A stretch of 64,000 nucleotides of DNA from Marinobacter sp. 2_MG-2023 (lineage in GTDB: Bacteria; Pseudomonadota; Gammaproteobacteria; Pseudomonadales; Oleiphilaceae). The stretch covers positions 248,001 to 312,000 of the forward strand of contig NZ_JAUOPH010000003.1 of the NCBI RefSeq assembly GCF_030546935.1, in the 5' to 3' direction. Both the position numbers and the translations under genes were made by a program. Below, in pieces: positions 46,170 through 54,581 of this stretch. Numbering within the stretch: the stretch's first letter is position 1; each line of letters opens with the position of its first letter. A model generated the notes under the pieces. It did not search any database and had not been told where the DNA came from. It worked only from the letters and a program-made list of their open reading frames with translations.

Positions 46170-46260
46170 GTGCTCAATCCCTTCGCCGGCATAATCCGGA
46201 TCAGGTTCCGCGGGTATGGTCTCAGCCCGGCATTTGCCCGGCACCCCGTTGAGTTGAATA
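46170..46260 (-). promoter_or_regulatory. TPP riboswitch (THI box) upstream of thiBPQ
   Basis: Read on the minus strand: GGGGTGCC, then GGCTGAGA, then ACCCGCGGAACCTGATC, CGGATTATGCCGGCG and AAGGGA. These are the conserved elements of the TPP aptamer in the right order and spacing. It lies about 80 bases before the thiB ATG, so thiamine import should be shut off when TPP is plentiful. Confidence 0.97.
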
Positions 46261-46310
46261 AAGTGTACCATGCTGGCGATGAGCAATGGTAAGAAGCAAG
46301 GAGAACGCAG

Positions 46311-47435
46311 GTGCCAAAGTTTTTACACACAGCGGACTGGCAAATGGGCCGAACCTACAGCCGGTTTGATGCCGAAGACGGTGCAGCATTGGTGGAAGCT
46401 CGCTACCAGGCCATCGAACGACTGGCCGCGCTGGCGACCGAGCATCAATGCGATGCGGTGCTGGTAGCCGGTGATGTGTTTGATGCCCAGACGGTCTCCG
46501 ACCGAACCATTCGGCGAGTGTTTAATGCTACCCGTGGCTTTGCTGGCCCCTGGGTGATGCTGCCAGGCAACCACGATGCGGCCCTCGCAGAAAGCGTCTG
46601 GACTCGTGCCAAGCGCCTCGGAGCAGTGCCAGCTAATGTTCACCTGGCGCTGGAGCCCGGCGTTACCGAATTACCAGAGCAGAAAATAGCTGTGCTGGCT
46701 GCACCCCTGACCCAGCGCCACACCTACGGCGACCTGACTCAGCCTTTCAACGAGATAGGAACGCGCCCCGGGCTGCTGCGTATCGGCCTGGCCCACGGCA
46801 GCGTACAAGGCGTGCTGCCTGACGATATCGACGCCACAAATCCCATCGCCCCCGACCGAACAGAAACCGCAAACCTGGACTACCTCGCGCTGGGTGACTG
46901 GCATGGTGTGCGGGAGACCAACCCACGTACCTGGTACAGCGGCACGCCCGAGCCGGAGCGGTTTCGTAACAACGACGCCGGCTACGTATTGATTGTTGAT
47001 ATTGAAGAACCAGGCGCTAAGCCCGAGGTGACGCGATATGAAACAGCCCGCTATCAATGGCACCAGTGGCGGGAAACCTTGTCTGTACCTTCCGATCTGG
47101 ATGAGTTACTGAACCGCATCAGCCAGTTGCCGGAGGCGTCTGTTTTGGATCTCAAACTGGACGGCACTCTGACATTGGCCGGAGATCAAAAACTGAGCGA
47201 AGCTCTATCCGTTGCCGAGGCACGCTACCGCAGCGTTACCTGTGACCGTACCGGCATACAACTGGAGCCCACAGAAGAGGATATTGCCGCACTGCATGCG
47301 GACGGCTACCTCGGAGAGGTGGTGCAGGAGTTACGGGAAAGCCAGCATACAGCCGCTGACCCGGAGGAAGCCCGCGATGCCTTGGCCATTCTGGCAAGCC
47401 TTCTAACGCACAAAGAACCGGAGGTGGCCAAGTGA
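46311..47435 (+). CDS. SbcD-like metallophosphoesterase, DNA repair exonuclease subunit
   Basis: A 374-residue calcineurin-type phosphoesterase that forms, with the next gene's product, an Mre11/Rad50-like nuclease. Metal-binding motifs: LHTADWQMGR, VLVAGDVFDAQ, MLPGNHDA, GLAHGS and LALGDWH. It begins with GTG after AAGGAGAAC. Compared with E. coli SbcD it is closer in style to the YhaO type. It overlaps the ATPase gene by 4 bases (GTGA). Confidence 0.9.
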   Translation: MPKFLHTADWQMGRTYSRFDAEDGAALVEARYQAIERLAALATEHQCDAVLVAGDVFDAQTVSDRTIRRVFNATRGFAGPWVMLPGNHDAALAESVWTRAKRLGAVPANVHLALEPGVTELPEQKIAVLAAPLTQRHTYGDLTQPFNEIGTRPGLLRIGLAHGSVQGVLPDDIDATNPIAPDRTETANLDYLALGDWHGVRETNPRTWYSGTPEPERFRNNDAGYVLIVDIEEPGAKPEVTRYETARYQWHQWRETLSVPSDLDELLNRISQLPEASVLDLKLDGTLTLAGDQKLSEALSVAEARYRSVTCDRTGIQLEPTEEDIAALHADGYLGEVVQELRESQHTAADPEEARDALAILASLLTHKEPEVAK

Positions 47436-50080
47436 AGCTTCAGAGCCTGCGGGTCGAGCAGTTCCGCCAGTTCTCGAAGGGCCTTGAGCTTGGTGATTTG
47501 CAGCCCGGCATTAACCTGATACACGGCCCAAATGAATCCGGCAAGAGCACTCTGGTGCGCGCCATCCGAGCCGCGTTTTTTGAACGCTACCGGTCGAAAT
47601 CGGCAGAAGACCTGGCGCCCTGGGGTGACTCGTCAGCAGCGCCCACCGTTGAGATCTTGTTTGAGCACAACGGGCAGCGCTGGCAATTGGATAAGCGTTT
47701 TCTCAAACGGCATCGTTGTGACCTGCTTGTAGACAGCACCGCGTTCAGTGGCGAAGAAGCCGAAGAGAAGCTTGCTGAACTCCTGGGTTACCAGTTCCCG
47801 AAAAAAGGTGCCAGCAAAGAGGAACACTGGGGCATTCCTGGCTTGCTCTGGGTCGAGCAGGGCACGGGACAGGATATCGAAAAGGCCGTTCTGCATGCTG
47901 GCGGCCATCTGAAATCCGCTTTGAATAACCTGGTGGGTGAAGTCGCTAGTAGCGGAGGCGATGAGGTTATCCAGGCAGTGGAACAGCAACGCCAGGAACT
48001 GCTCACAGCCACGGGAAAACCCAGAGGCGACTATCTCGCCCTGGCCAATACCCGTGAAACCTTACAGCAGGAAGTCGGTGATCTGCAGGAGCGGATTGAT
48101 CAGTACAAGGTTCAGGTAGACCGCCTGGGCATTCTGGCAAACGAGCATGAACAGGCCAGCCGCGACCGCCCCTGGGAGGAAGCCCGCCGAGGTATGCAGC
48201 GCGCAGAAGTAAAATATCGCGAGGTCGAGGCGCTGCAGGAACAACAAACCCGAGGAATGGATACCCTCAAACAGTTGCAGCAAAACCTGAACTTGTTGCA
48301 GCAAAGTCAGGCTCACTGGCGAAGTCAGAATGAGCAGCTTGAGTTGCGCCATCAGAGCTACCAGAAAGCGACAAAACAACTCGAACAGGAAGAGCTTGCA
48401 AGCCCTGAGCTGGTAAAAGCGGTTGAGACTGCCCGTAAACACTATCAAACCGCCACCGAAGCCGTGCAGCAGGCTCATCTCAGAGATAAGCGGGAACGCC
48501 TGCAGAAGGAATGTGCCAGGCTTGAAGCGGAGCTGGCCAAGCTCAGGCAAAACCAGGAACAGGCCAAAAGTATCCAGGCTTCACTGGATGGCGCCCGAAA
48601 ACAGAAAAAGCAAAACCTTATTGATGCCAATGTGTTGCGCCAACTAAAACAGAATCAACGTGAACTGGATGACACCAATATCCGGATCCAGACCGTTGCC
48701 ACCCGCGTGACCTGGCAGCTGGATTCTGGAAAAGAACTGACTCTGGATGGACAGAGCATCGCGGGGCAGGGCGAGAAGCTTCTGCTGGAGCCGGGTGTTC
48801 TGGAAATTCCTGGTTTGGGCAGCCTGGGCATTCAACCTGGAGGTGAGGACCTCGAAAGCCTGCGTCGCCAGCAGGATCGGCTCAAGCAGTCAGTATCGCA
48901 ACAACTCAGCGCAATGTCGGTTGATTCTGTTGAGACTGCTGAAATGAAGCAAGGGCGCCTGCAGGAAGCTGAAGCACAAATACAGCGCTTTGATGATCTG
49001 CTGAAGTCCCTCGCCCCGCAAGGCGTTGAACAGCTGAATTCGGCGAAAACTGAGGTGGAATCAGAGCTCCTCACCCGCACCGCTGAACTCGAAGCCTTGC
49101 CAGCAGCTGCCGCCATTGAAAGCGATGATAAGCCTCTGAGCCTTGTGGAATCACAACTGAAACAGGCAGAAGAGCGACTAACAGATGCTGAGGCCAGGCA
49201 GAGAAACCAGGAAGCGCATTTGCTTAAAGCCCGTTATGTCAGCGAAACCGCTTGCCGCGAGTGGCAGCGGATGCGGGAAGAACTGAACAGCCCTGAGCGC
49301 CAGCAGCAAATGGATGAGTTGAACCGCGATATAGCCGCTGCTGAAAAAAAGAAAGTTGAACTCGAGTCTTCTTTGAAGGAGCGCGACGCCCAAATTCGCG
49401 AGGCACGCCCCGCGCTTCTAAAACAAGACATTGAACGTTACCGGGCTACCGCTGAACACCAGGAAAAAGCCCAACAAAACCGTGCGCTGGAACTGAGTGA
49501 GATCCGCGCAAGGCTTGAGGCCTGGGGCGCTGAAGGGCTGGAGGAACAGCACAACGAACAAGCCGCGGAACTGGAGCATGTTAACCGCCGATATCTTGAA
49601 CTGGATCGAAGGGCGAAGGCACTGGATCTGCTGCTGAACTTGCTTAAAGATAAGCGCCAGGCTCTGACGCGCCGTTTGCAGGCCCCGTTGCAGAAACATC
49701 TGGACCACTACCTGAGCGTACTCTTCCCGGAGGCGAGCCTGGAAGTGGACGAAAATTTGATGCCCGGAAAATTCAGCCGGGGCAGCGAGTTGGGCCAAAT
49801 GGCTGAACTGAGCTATGGCGCCCGGGAACAAATGGGGCTGATCAGCCGCCTGGCCTATGCGGACCTGCTACAGGAAGCAGGCCGCCCAACCCTGATCATT
49901 CTTGATGACACCCTTGTTCACAGCGATGCTGAGCGTTTGGATGGTATGAAGCGCATCCTGTTCGACGCAGCCACCCGGCACCAGATACTGCTGTTTACCT
50001 GTCATCCGGAAAAATGGCGGGACCTGGGCGTTGAACCCAGGGATCTCGAAGCACTGAAATTACAGGGTAAGGCTGGTTGA
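47432..50080 (+). CDS. SbcC/Rad50-like SMC-type ATPase (YhaN-like)
   Basis: An 882-residue ATPase. Walker A is HGPNESGKSTL at about 31-41; long coiled coils fill about 190-780, interrupted by a hinge-like beta segment at about 420-470. No CxxC zinc hook is seen there. The C-terminal head has the signature LSYGAREQMGLISR and Walker B LIILDDTLVHSD. Partner of the SbcD-like nuclease. A relic of a homologous C-terminus lies at 57553-57780. Confidence 0.92.
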   Translation: MKLQSLRVEQFRQFSKGLELGDLQPGINLIHGPNESGKSTLVRAIRAAFFERYRSKSAEDLAPWGDSSAAPTVEILFEHNGQRWQLDKRFLKRHRCDLLVDSTAFSGEEAEEKLAELLGYQFPKKGASKEEHWGIPGLLWVEQGTGQDIEKAVLHAGGHLKSALNNLVGEVASSGGDEVIQAVEQQRQELLTATGKPRGDYLALANTRETLQQEVGDLQERIDQYKVQVDRLGILANEHEQASRDRPWEEARRGMQRAEVKYREVEALQEQQTRGMDTLKQLQQNLNLLQQSQAHWRSQNEQLELRHQSYQKATKQLEQEELASPELVKAVETARKHYQTATEAVQQAHLRDKRERLQKECARLEAELAKLRQNQEQAKSIQASLDGARKQKKQNLIDANVLRQLKQNQRELDDTNIRIQTVATRVTWQLDSGKELTLDGQSIAGQGEKLLLEPGVLEIPGLGSLGIQPGGEDLESLRRQQDRLKQSVSQQLSAMSVDSVETAEMKQGRLQEAEAQIQRFDDLLKSLAPQGVEQLNSAKTEVESELLTRTAELEALPAAAAIESDDKPLSLVESQLKQAEERLTDAEARQRNQEAHLLKARYVSETACREWQRMREELNSPERQQQMDELNRDIAAAEKKKVELESSLKERDAQIREARPALLKQDIERYRATAEHQEKAQQNRALELSEIRARLEAWGAEGLEEQHNEQAAELEHVNRRYLELDRRAKALDLLLNLLKDKRQALTRRLQAPLQKHLDHYLSVLFPEASLEVDENLMPGKFSRGSELGQMAELSYGAREQMGLISRLAYADLLQEAGRPTLIILDDTLVHSDAERLDGMKRILFDAATRHQILLFTCHPEKWRDLGVEPRDLEALKLQGKAG

Positions 50081-50094
50081 AGGGGATACCCAAT

Positions 50095-50118
50095 AAGTCG
50101 CCCACTTGAGGGCGGCTT
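50095..50118. terminator. Hairpin between convergent genes, possible terminator
   Basis: AAGTCGCCC (50095-50103), loop ACTTGA, GGGCGGCTT (50110-50118): a 9-bp stem with one T-G pair. It separates the SbcC-like gene from the convergent rhodanese gene and overlaps the latter's stop codon. Confidence 0.45.
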
Positions 50119-50497
50119 AATCGAAGTCTGGTAGCTCCGGTTTGATCACACGCTTACCTGCCTCTTGCCATGCCTCAATCCCTCCAGCAATGGACTGCAC
50201 ATGCATATAGCCCATCTCCTTCATAGCTTTAGCAGATAGGGCGGAACGCCCGCTGTTCTTGCAGTAGATCACGATATTCAGCCCTCTGTTTTCGAAGGCG
50301 GGATCATTGGTCAGCTTGAATTCCAGTATGCCTCTGGGGATATTCAAGGCGCCTGGAATATGGCCGGCGTGAAATTCATCCGCTTCACGTACATCAATCA
50401 AAACGTCCGCCTGTTCGATGGCCTGTTCGGATTTCTCCAAAGGTATCTCTCGGACATGGGCTTTTGCGGCCTCAACCAAATCGTGTACATTTTTCAT
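50117..50497 (-). CDS. Single-domain rhodanese-like protein
   Basis: A 126-residue cytoplasmic rhodanese. DVLIDVREADEFHAGHIPGALNIPRG is the CH2A region; the active loop VIYCKNSGRSALSA holds the catalytic Cys. It may transfer sulfane sulfur. The ATG at 50497 is chosen; the longer open frame continues through the upstream gap and the tRNA-Gly gene and is not credible. The 275-base upstream gap is very AT-rich, with several ATAT/GATATA palindromes that could be an operator. Confidence 0.9.
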   Translation of the reverse strand: MKNVHDLVEAAKAHVREIPLEKSEQAIEQADVLIDVREADEFHAGHIPGALNIPRGILEFKLTNDPAFENRGLNIVIYCKNSGRSALSAKAMKEMGYMHVQSIAGGIEAWQEAGKRVIKPELPDFD

Positions 50498-50707
50498 CGT
50501 GAAATATCCCGGTGGTGTGATCGTTCTACATCTGTGTATATGAATATATATTTTGCACTGAATACCATCAAAGAATATCGTTATATCGTAGTGATATATA
50601 CTGACTATAGCTTTTCCAAAGCCTGGTGGAAGTTTGATCAAAAAAGCCATAAACCGTACAAACTTTAACCAACAAATCGCGGTAAAACAGAAACTTAAAA
50701 AAAGGTA

Positions 50708-50735
50708 TTGACGAAAGAACCGTAATCCGTAGAAT
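50708..50735 (+). promoter_or_regulatory. Sigma-70 promoter of tRNA-Gly/tRNA-Cys
   Basis: TTGACG, 16 bases, TAGAAT, followed by a GC-rich discriminator. It starts transcription about 30 bases before tRNA-Gly. Confidence 0.75.
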
Positions 50736-50772
50736 ACGCATCCGTTGTCGGGGCATTGCTTCGGTAGCTTAA

Positions 50773-50848
50773 GCGGGAATAGCTCAGTTGGTAGAGCGCA
50801 ACCTTGCCAAGGTTGAGGTCGCGAGTTCGAATCTCGTTTCCCGCTCCA
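50773..50848 (+). tRNA. tRNA-Gly (anticodon GCC)
   Basis: A 76-base cloverleaf with acceptor stem GCGGGAA/TTCCCGC, D-loop AGCTCAGTTGGTAGAGC, anticodon loop TTGCCAA, T-loop GTTCGAATC and encoded CCA. Reads GGC/GGU. Confidence 0.97.
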
Positions 50849-50912
50849 ATTTCTTCCAAGTCTCTCAATGCCAACCTGAGAGCACAAAGATTCGATTCCT
50901 TCGATCTTTTTA

Positions 50913-50986
50913 GGCGCGGTGGCAGAGTGGTCATGCAGCGGACTGCAACTCCGCGTACGCCGGTTCGATTCCGACCCGCGCCTCCA
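50913..50986 (+). tRNA. tRNA-Cys (anticodon GCA)
   Basis: A 74-base cloverleaf: GGCGCGG acceptor stem, anticodon loop CTGCAAC (GCA at 50945-50947), T-loop GGTTCGATTCC and encoded CCA. It is 64 bases after tRNA-Gly and probably on the same transcript. Confidence 0.97.
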
Positions 50987-51000
50987 TTATTTCTCCCTTT

Positions 51001-52014
51001 TTACCCAGCCTGTTTGCGATATTGAAGCGGCGACACCCCAAACCAGTCACGGCACGCCCGGTTAAAAGCTGATTGCTCTGAATAGCCGAGCAACCCGGCA
51101 ATTTGGCTGAGTTTCATGTTGGGCTCTTTCAAATATATATGTGCCAGTTTTAGTTTTTCTGTATTCAGCAGCTTTCCAAAGGAGGTATCTTCTTTGGCCA
51201 AGTGACGCTGCAAGGTGCGTTTATCCATGTGGAAATGGGCTGCAACAACGTCACTCCTGCATTGGCCTGTGGGCAGCAGGGTGGTGATGAGTCGGGTAAC
51301 GTCCTCTGAAAGGCTCAATGCATTTGGTGGTCGCTGGGACGAAAGGTACTGTTCTGCGAGTCCAAAAGTCTGGTGGTCTGCTTTTGAGAGAGGGTGATGA
51401 AAGGTTTGAGCAGGCCACCGCATGCCACACCAGCTCTGATTAAAGAGAACCTCGCAACCGAATACGTCCTGATAGATAGACGTTTCAGCAACCTGGGCGT
51501 GAATAAAGTGCACGCTAAAAGGCTTGAAACGATCGCCGCACAGCAGTTTCATCACTTGCATCGAGTTGGACAGGCTTAGCTCATAGCTTTGCTGGTGATA
51601 TCCCCCGGTATTTTCGTGATCAATTCTAAATTCGAAATCTATACTTTCTTCATCTGATGAGCTGTTGTGAGTAGCGCTGATGCTGAGGGCCGGGCTGTGT
51701 AGATGAAGGTAGCGGCTAATATTATTAATGGCCGCACCTACGTTGCCTGAGTTGCGGGCAATAACGCTGATTGGACCCAAAATGTCCAATCCCTGGGACT
51801 CAGCCAGCTTTAGGCCGAGCTCGGGAAAGGTCAGGGTTTTAGCCGTGTCGTCGAGAAGATCTGCCAGGTTTCGAAAAGGCAGAAAGCTGCTGTCATCCCG
51901 ATGTTGCGCCGGGGGAATATCGTACTTTTCCAGCAAGGGGAGGGGGTCGCCGCCTCTTTGCTCTATAAGCCGCTCGAAGCCCCTCAGGTTTGTCGCTCTA
52001 ATCAAATTGGCCAT
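51001..52014 (-). CDS. AraC-family regulator (OruR/arabinose-binding N-domain type)
   Basis: A 337-residue regulator. The N-terminal domain (ATNLRGFERLIEQRGGDPLPLLEKYDIP) is that of the Arabinose_bd group, often sitting next to catabolic and lipase genes. The C-terminal double helix-turn-helix is intact (VVAAHFHMDKRTLQRHL, then LSQIAGLLGYSEQSAFNRACRDWFGVSPLQYR). It diverges from the monooxygenase-hydrolase pair and is likely its activator. Confidence 0.9.
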   Translation of the reverse strand: MANLIRATNLRGFERLIEQRGGDPLPLLEKYDIPPAQHRDDSSFLPFRNLADLLDDTAKTLTFPELGLKLAESQGLDILGPISVIARNSGNVGAAINNISRYLHLHSPALSISATHNSSSDEESIDFEFRIDHENTGGYHQQSYELSLSNSMQVMKLLCGDRFKPFSVHFIHAQVAETSIYQDVFGCEVLFNQSWCGMRWPAQTFHHPLSKADHQTFGLAEQYLSSQRPPNALSLSEDVTRLITTLLPTGQCRSDVVAAHFHMDKRTLQRHLAKEDTSFGKLLNTEKLKLAHIYLKEPNMKLSQIAGLLGYSEQSAFNRACRDWFGVSPLQYRKQAG

Positions 52015-52059
52015 CCAGGTCTCCGCCTGTTTTTTTGCAGTGATTCAGCTCGCTGGTGC

Positions 52060-52079
52060 AGTACCACCGCGGTGGTGCT
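52060..52079. promoter_or_regulatory. Palindrome in the AraC/monooxygenase divergent gap
   Basis: A perfect 14-bp palindrome ACCACCGCGGTGGT, extending to 20 bp with one mismatch, lies 45 bases from the AraC start. Two direct TTGTCAA repeats at 52122-52128 and 52131-52137, 9 bases apart, lie nearer the monooxygenase and resemble direct-repeat activator sites. Assignment to the AraC protein is inference. Confidence 0.45.
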
Positions 52080-52197
52080 TTAAAAGATATATGTCGTGAT
52101 TTATCAAAAAAATGTCTCGTTTTGTCAATATTGTCAAGGCAGCGTTTGCGAGAATCAGAATTAACGTCAGTTGATTAATAACAAGAAGGATACTCAG

Positions 52198-53703
52198 ATG
52201 ACGGTCAAACACTACGACATCATCATTATCGGTGCGGGGCTTTCCGGCATCGGCACGGCCTGTCACATTGCCCGGGAACACCCCGGAAAGTCTCTGGCGA
52301 TTCTGGAGCGCCGGGAAAATGTGGGTGGCACCTGGGACCTATTCCGTTATCCCGGTATACGGTCCGACTCCGATATGGCCAGCTTCGGGTTTAACTTCAA
52401 ACCCTGGTATTCCGACAACGTATTAGCCCAGGGCGGCGATATTCGTGAGTATGTGCGCGAAACTGCAGAAGCATTCGGTTTGTACGAAAAGATCAAGTTC
52501 GGCTTAAAACTTAAGAACTCTGATTGGTCGACCAAAGATCAAAAGTGGACCGTCTCCTCTGTGCAGGAAGCGTCGGGGGAGGAGAAAGTATTTACCTGCA
52601 ACTTCCTGGTGAACTGTGCCGGCTACTACAACTTCGATCAGGGTTACCGCCCAGCTTTTCCTGACGAAGAAGTCTATACCGGGGATATCGTTCACCCGCA
52701 GAGATTGCCTGAAGATTTCGATTACAGCGGTAAAAAAGTGGTGGTTATCGGCAGTGGCGCGACGGCCATAACACTGGTGCCGGCCATGGCGGATAAAGCG
52801 GCAAAAGTCACTATGTTGCAGCGCTCACCCAGCTACATCATGTCATTGCCGAATACCGACAAGATATCGATGGTGTTGAACAAACTGTTGCCAAAAGCCT
52901 GGGTATTCAAACTGGCCCGCCGACGCAACATTCTATTCCAGCGTGCACTTTATCTGGCCTGCCAGCGTTGGCCCAATGCAATGCGCAAGATGTTTTTGTC
53001 GCATATGTATAAACATGCCCCAAACGTTGATAAACGACACCTTACACCTGAATACATGCCTTGGGATCAGCGCTTGTGTGCCGCTCCAGATGGTGATTTT
53101 TTCGAAAGTTTGCGCTCAGGGAAGGCGGAGCTAGTAACCGACCATATAGATCGCTTTGATGAAACGGGCATTGTGCTCAAATCCGGCCAGCATATCGAAG
53201 CAGATATTGTTGTTGCTGCGACCGGGTTGGAGGTTCAGTTGATGGGCGGATCGACGCTCAGTATCGACAGTGAGGAAGTGAACCTGCCCAAGAAAATGGC
53301 CTACAAAGGCATTCTTATTCAGGACGTGCCTAACTACGGTTGGATTTTCGGGTACACCAACGCGCCCTGGACACTCAAGTGCGATATTGGCGGGCGCTAT
53401 CTGTGTCGATTGTTCGCTCACATGAACCAAACGGGAGTGTCAGTCGCAACAGCTGTAGACACAGGGAATAATGCGACCAATGCAAGTGTGCTGGATGGTT
53501 TTGCACCGGGTTATATCGTACGGGCAATCGATAAAATGCCCCGGCAGGGTAAGGCCGATCCCTGGAGGATAACCATGCATTATGGCAAGGATAAAAAAAT
53601 GCTGGTTCAAGACCCTGTGGATGATGGAATTTTGCAGTTTGAAACTGCGCCCTCAGCTTCACCCCAGGAGTCAGGTCTGCTTCAGCAAGCCACTACGGCC
53701 TGA
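52198..53703 (+). CDS. Flavin-containing Baeyer-Villiger-type monooxygenase (EthA-like)
   Basis: A 501-residue FAD/NADPH monooxygenase. FAD site IIIGAGLSGIGTA; then GGTWDLFRYPGIRSDSDM; a BVMO-like fingerprint YTGDIVHPQRLPEDFD, where the usual Trp-Pro is Leu-Pro; NADPH site VVVIGSGATAITL. It is collinear with mycobacterial EthA throughout. Such enzymes insert oxygen next to a ketone to give an ester or lactone. Start 52198 follows AAGGATACTCAG. The next gene encodes a hydrolase that could open the ester. Confidence 0.93.
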   Translation: MTVKHYDIIIIGAGLSGIGTACHIAREHPGKSLAILERRENVGGTWDLFRYPGIRSDSDMASFGFNFKPWYSDNVLAQGGDIREYVRETAEAFGLYEKIKFGLKLKNSDWSTKDQKWTVSSVQEASGEEKVFTCNFLVNCAGYYNFDQGYRPAFPDEEVYTGDIVHPQRLPEDFDYSGKKVVVIGSGATAITLVPAMADKAAKVTMLQRSPSYIMSLPNTDKISMVLNKLLPKAWVFKLARRRNILFQRALYLACQRWPNAMRKMFLSHMYKHAPNVDKRHLTPEYMPWDQRLCAAPDGDFFESLRSGKAELVTDHIDRFDETGIVLKSGQHIEADIVVAATGLEVQLMGGSTLSIDSEEVNLPKKMAYKGILIQDVPNYGWIFGYTNAPWTLKCDIGGRYLCRLFAHMNQTGVSVATAVDTGNNATNASVLDGFAPGYIVRAIDKMPRQGKADPWRITMHYGKDKKMLVQDPVDDGILQFETAPSASPQESGLLQQATTA

Positions 53704-53734
53704 AGCCAAACTATAACAACAAAAGAGAAGGGTT

Positions 53735-54526
53735 ATGGACAAGGAGAGCAATGGTAAGCCGGCGGTGATACTGATTCACGGAATGTGGAGCAATCAGGAC
53801 ACTCTGAGGGATGTGAAAGAGGCCTTTGTGGATCAGGGCTATACGGCGGAGTCCTTATGCCTCCCATACCATTTTCCAAAAGCGGAGCATACAGAGGCCA
53901 GCCGGGCGAAACTGGCCAGAACGCGCGTGCAGGACTATGTAGCATTTATTGTAGAGCAGGTGAAACGCCTGGACTCCCCACCAATACTGGTAGGGCATTC
54001 AATGGGTGCTCTCCTGGCGCAGTTGGTGGCCGCCCAGGTACCCTGTGACCGACTGATTCTTCTATCATCCGCGCCCCCGGCCGGCATAAACGGCCTGAGT
54101 TGGTCCGCTATCCGCACGCTCGGCCGCAACCTGTTGCGTTTTCCTTTATGGACCAGTGTCACGGAAGTCGCACTGGCGAATGTGGAGTACGGCATCGCCA
54201 ATGCCCAAACCTCTTCTGTACAGAAAGACATCTACGAAAGCTGTACATACGAATCTGGCATGGCCACGTTCCAGATCAGCATAGGGTCGTTGCTCGGGAG
54301 TCGGTCTGCCACACACGTGAACACACGGAGCATTGAGTGCCCGGTTCTGATCGTAGGTGGAACTGCAGACCGAATTACCCCCATCAACATCCAGCGCAGC
54401 ATCGCGCAACGTTTCGGCAAGCAAGCTTCGTTGGTGGAAATAGAGAATTGCTGCCATTGGACGGTAGGAGGGGCCTACTTCCCGGAGGTTCGTTCCCGGA
54501 TATTCAAATGGCTCCAGGGGCATTAG
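53735..54526 (+). CDS. Alpha/beta hydrolase
   Basis: A 263-residue hydrolase. Oxyanion segment VILIHGMWSNQ, nucleophile elbow LVGHSMGALLAQ, acid Asp in GGTADRITP and His in NCCHWTVGG. It starts 31 bases after the monooxygenase gene with AGAGAAGGG upstream, so the pair is an operon. Esterase or lactonase action on the monooxygenase product is inferred. Confidence 0.9.
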   Translation: MDKESNGKPAVILIHGMWSNQDTLRDVKEAFVDQGYTAESLCLPYHFPKAEHTEASRAKLARTRVQDYVAFIVEQVKRLDSPPILVGHSMGALLAQLVAAQVPCDRLILLSSAPPAGINGLSWSAIRTLGRNLLRFPLWTSVTEVALANVEYGIANAQTSSVQKDIYESCTYESGMATFQISIGSLLGSRSATHVNTRSIECPVLIVGGTADRITPINIQRSIAQRFGKQASLVEIENCCHWTVGGAYFPEVRSRIFKWLQGH

Positions 54527-54581
54527 TTGCCGACATTGCACAAAGCCGAACGGCTACAGAAATGCACCCAAAAACCGGAAG

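Noticed and set aside
46094..46330. Longer start for thiB extending to 46330
   Set aside because: The extension runs through the TPP riboswitch and destroys the signal peptide.
50498..50887. Longer start for the rhodanese gene
   Set aside because: The extension crosses the AT-rich leader and the antisense of tRNA-Gly.
50773..50986. tRNA genes as the attachment site for the island
   Set aside because: The tRNAs are over 6 kb from the island edge, with core-looking genes between; no integrase or repeated tRNA end was seen in the window.
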